Positions 5,801 to 6,349 of a stretch of DNA of 6,349 nt are shown here, in pieces. Numbering within the stretch: position 1 is the stretch's first letter; every line of letters begins with the position of its first letter. The stretch spans positions 1-6,349 of the forward strand of contig JAIVIG010000354.1 of assembly GCA_020200675.1 (NCBI GenBank). The letters are read 5' to 3'. The position numbers and the translations under genes are program-made. Source of the stretch: Actinomycetota bacterium (GTDB lineage Bacteria > Actinomycetota > Rubrobacteria > Rubrobacterales > Rubrobacteraceae). A model generated the notes under the pieces. It ran no database searches, had not been told where the DNA came from, and saw only the letters and a program-made list of their open reading frames with translations.

Positions 5801-6200
5801 AAGGCCTTATCTTTTCGAGCGTCTTGGGCCCGATGCCGGAGACTTCCTCCAGTTCCTCAACGGATCTGAACGAGCCGCTGTGGCGGCGGTGTTCGACGAT
5901 CTTCTCGGCTGTGGAGGGACCGACCTCGGGGAGCTCGTCGAGTTCTTTTGCGTCGGCGGTGTTGATGTTTACGAGGAGCGGGGTCTGCGCTTCGGCCTTT
6001 GCCTCGTCGAGGGAGGTGCTGTAGACGACCTTTGGGGCCGATTCGGAGGCGCGGGAGGAGTAGTACGCGCCCCCGGCGAGCACGAGCACGACGAGGGCGC
6101 TGATGAGGATCTGGGGTTTGTAACGCGCGAGAAAGCCGGGCGGAAGCCCCGAGGGAATGCTCCCCCGATGCTTCTTCGAGGTCTCGAACTCTTTGGGCAC
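5787..6200 (-). CDS. comEA: ComEA family helix-hairpin-helix DNA receptor
   Basis: Membrane-anchored DNA-binding protein that captures double-stranded DNA outside the cell and passes it to ComEC. The 137 residues comprise a short cytoplasmic N-terminus, one membrane segment (about 29-47, PQILISALVVLVLAGGAYY), a linker, then LVNINTADAKELDELPEVG (76-94) and two helix-hairpin-helix motifs: LPEVGPSTAEKIVEHR (90-105) and EVSGIGPKTLEKI (119-131). It lacks most of the SLBB-like middle domain of longer ComEA proteins, so it is a compact version. The start is GTG at 6200 (PKEFETSKK follows), with a weak GGGGA upstream. It is first of the comEA-comEC pair; its promoter would lie in the 33 bases before the tRNA fragment or further right. 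The tRNA fragment ends 33 bases upstream of the start. Confidence 0.94.
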   Translation of the reverse strand: MPKEFETSKKHRGSIPSGLPPGFLARYKPQILISALVVLVLAGGAYYSSRASESAPKVVYSTSLDEAKAEAQTPLLVNINTADAKELDELPEVGPSTAEKIVEHRRHSGSFRSVEELEEVSGIGPKTLEKIRPFATV

Positions 6201-6233
6201 TTCAGGTTCCCCACAAACCCGTGACGACCAGAG

Positions 6234-6275
6234 TGGAGCCGAGGGGGATCGAACCCCTGACCTCCGCGCTGCCAG
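6234..6275 (-). other. 3' half of tRNA-Ala(GGC); candidate attachment site of an integrated element
   Basis: The minus strand carries tRNA positions 32-73 in order: anticodon loop CTGGCAG with anticodon GGC (6273-6271), the 3' strand of the anticodon stem CGCGG, variable loop AGGTC, T-stem AGGGG/CCCCT with loop TTCGATC (all five pairs intact), the acceptor 3' strand CGGCTCC and discriminator A at 6234. U at position 70 fits the G3-U70 identity pair of tRNA-Ala, and A73 also fits. CCA is not encoded. Upstream (6276-6349) there is no D-arm and no acceptor 5' strand, and base 31 (C) cannot pair with C39, so this is not an intact tRNA. A break exactly at the anticodon loop is the usual result of integrase-mediated insertion into a tRNA gene. 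By that model the element lies to the right and comEA is the flanking chromosome. A group I intron at the anticodon loop is a less likely alternative. Confidence 0.7.
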
Positions 6276-6349
6276 GGCGACTTAGGGGTTTCGCGAATGT
6301 TCGCAGGCGTCCCGAAAACCGCTTACATAAGGCTTTTCTAGGCTAGACG
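6276..6349. other. Dyad-rich flank, possible end of an integrated element
   Basis: No gene is seen. The stretch has three short perfect dyads: GCGAA-TG-TTCGC (6293-6304), CTTA-CA-TAAG (6322-6331) and TCTAG-G-CTAGA (6337-6347). It is lower in GC toward the right edge. If 6234-6275 is an attachment core, this would be the element side, where integrase arm sites or excisionase sites are expected. The window ends before any integrase gene. Confidence 0.3.

Noticed and set aside
4841..5869. Long open plus-strand frame (342 codons) over comEC and comEA
   Set aside because: Shadow of the high-GC comEC frame; Arg/Gly/His-rich low-complexity translation with no domain, while comEC on the other strand has clear family motifs.
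6234..6275. 3' end of a tmRNA (ssrA)
   Set aside because: The TGGCAG anticodon loop, GGAGGTC segment and U70/A73 match tRNA-Ala; the bases before the T-arm do not resemble the usual tmRNA 3' domain.
1..6349. CRISPR array, insertion sequence or transposase
   Set aside because: No regularly spaced repeats and no transposase-like frame on either strand.

Overview
The window looks like the chromosome of a high-GC actinobacterium. The run comEA, comEC, holA, then rpsT divergent from lepA is a common housekeeping/competence neighbourhood in Gram-positive bacteria. The composition, the charged protein style, the frequent GTG/TTG starts and the apparent leaderless genes fit Actinobacteria, possibly a Rubrobacter-like lineage. 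The genus is a guess and nothing in the window proves it.

Layout, left to right. Positions 1-969 (minus) hold the N-terminal half of lepA (elongation factor 4), running off the left edge. A short divergent promoter region separates it from rpsT (ribosomal protein S20, plus, 1057-1320), which is followed by a class I SAM methyltransferase-like gene (plus, 1366-2049). Facing it is holA (DNA polymerase III delta subunit, minus, 2187-3104) with a probable intrinsic terminator after its stop. Positions 3120-3543 hold a small charged ORF (minus, 3201-3434), a strong stem-loop at its 3' end and an AT-rich leader. A helix-turn-helix/coiled-coil protein of unknown role follows (minus, 3544-4272). Then come comEC (minus, 4370-5800), which lacks the usual C-terminal metallo-beta-lactamase domain, and comEA (minus, 5787-6200), overlapping comEC by 14 bases. 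At the right end, 6234-6275 (minus) is exactly the 3' half of a tRNA-Ala(GGC), from the anticodon loop to the discriminator base, with no 5' half beside it.

How the genes fit together. ComEA binds incoming double-stranded DNA outside the membrane and ComEC forms the channel for single-strand uptake. The HTH/coiled-coil gene and the small ORF lie between comEC and holA on the same strand and could be read from the same direction, although holA appears to have its own leaderless promoter. lepA and rpsT serve translation and share a divergent promoter region.

The most notable points are three. The half tRNA-Ala looks like the displaced attachment site of an integrated element lying to the right of the window. 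lepA and holA both have the same hexamer (TAGAAT) exactly six bases before the start codon and no Shine-Dalgarno sequence, which suggests leaderless mRNAs. The short ComEC raises the question of which protein supplies the nuclease-like function, if any.
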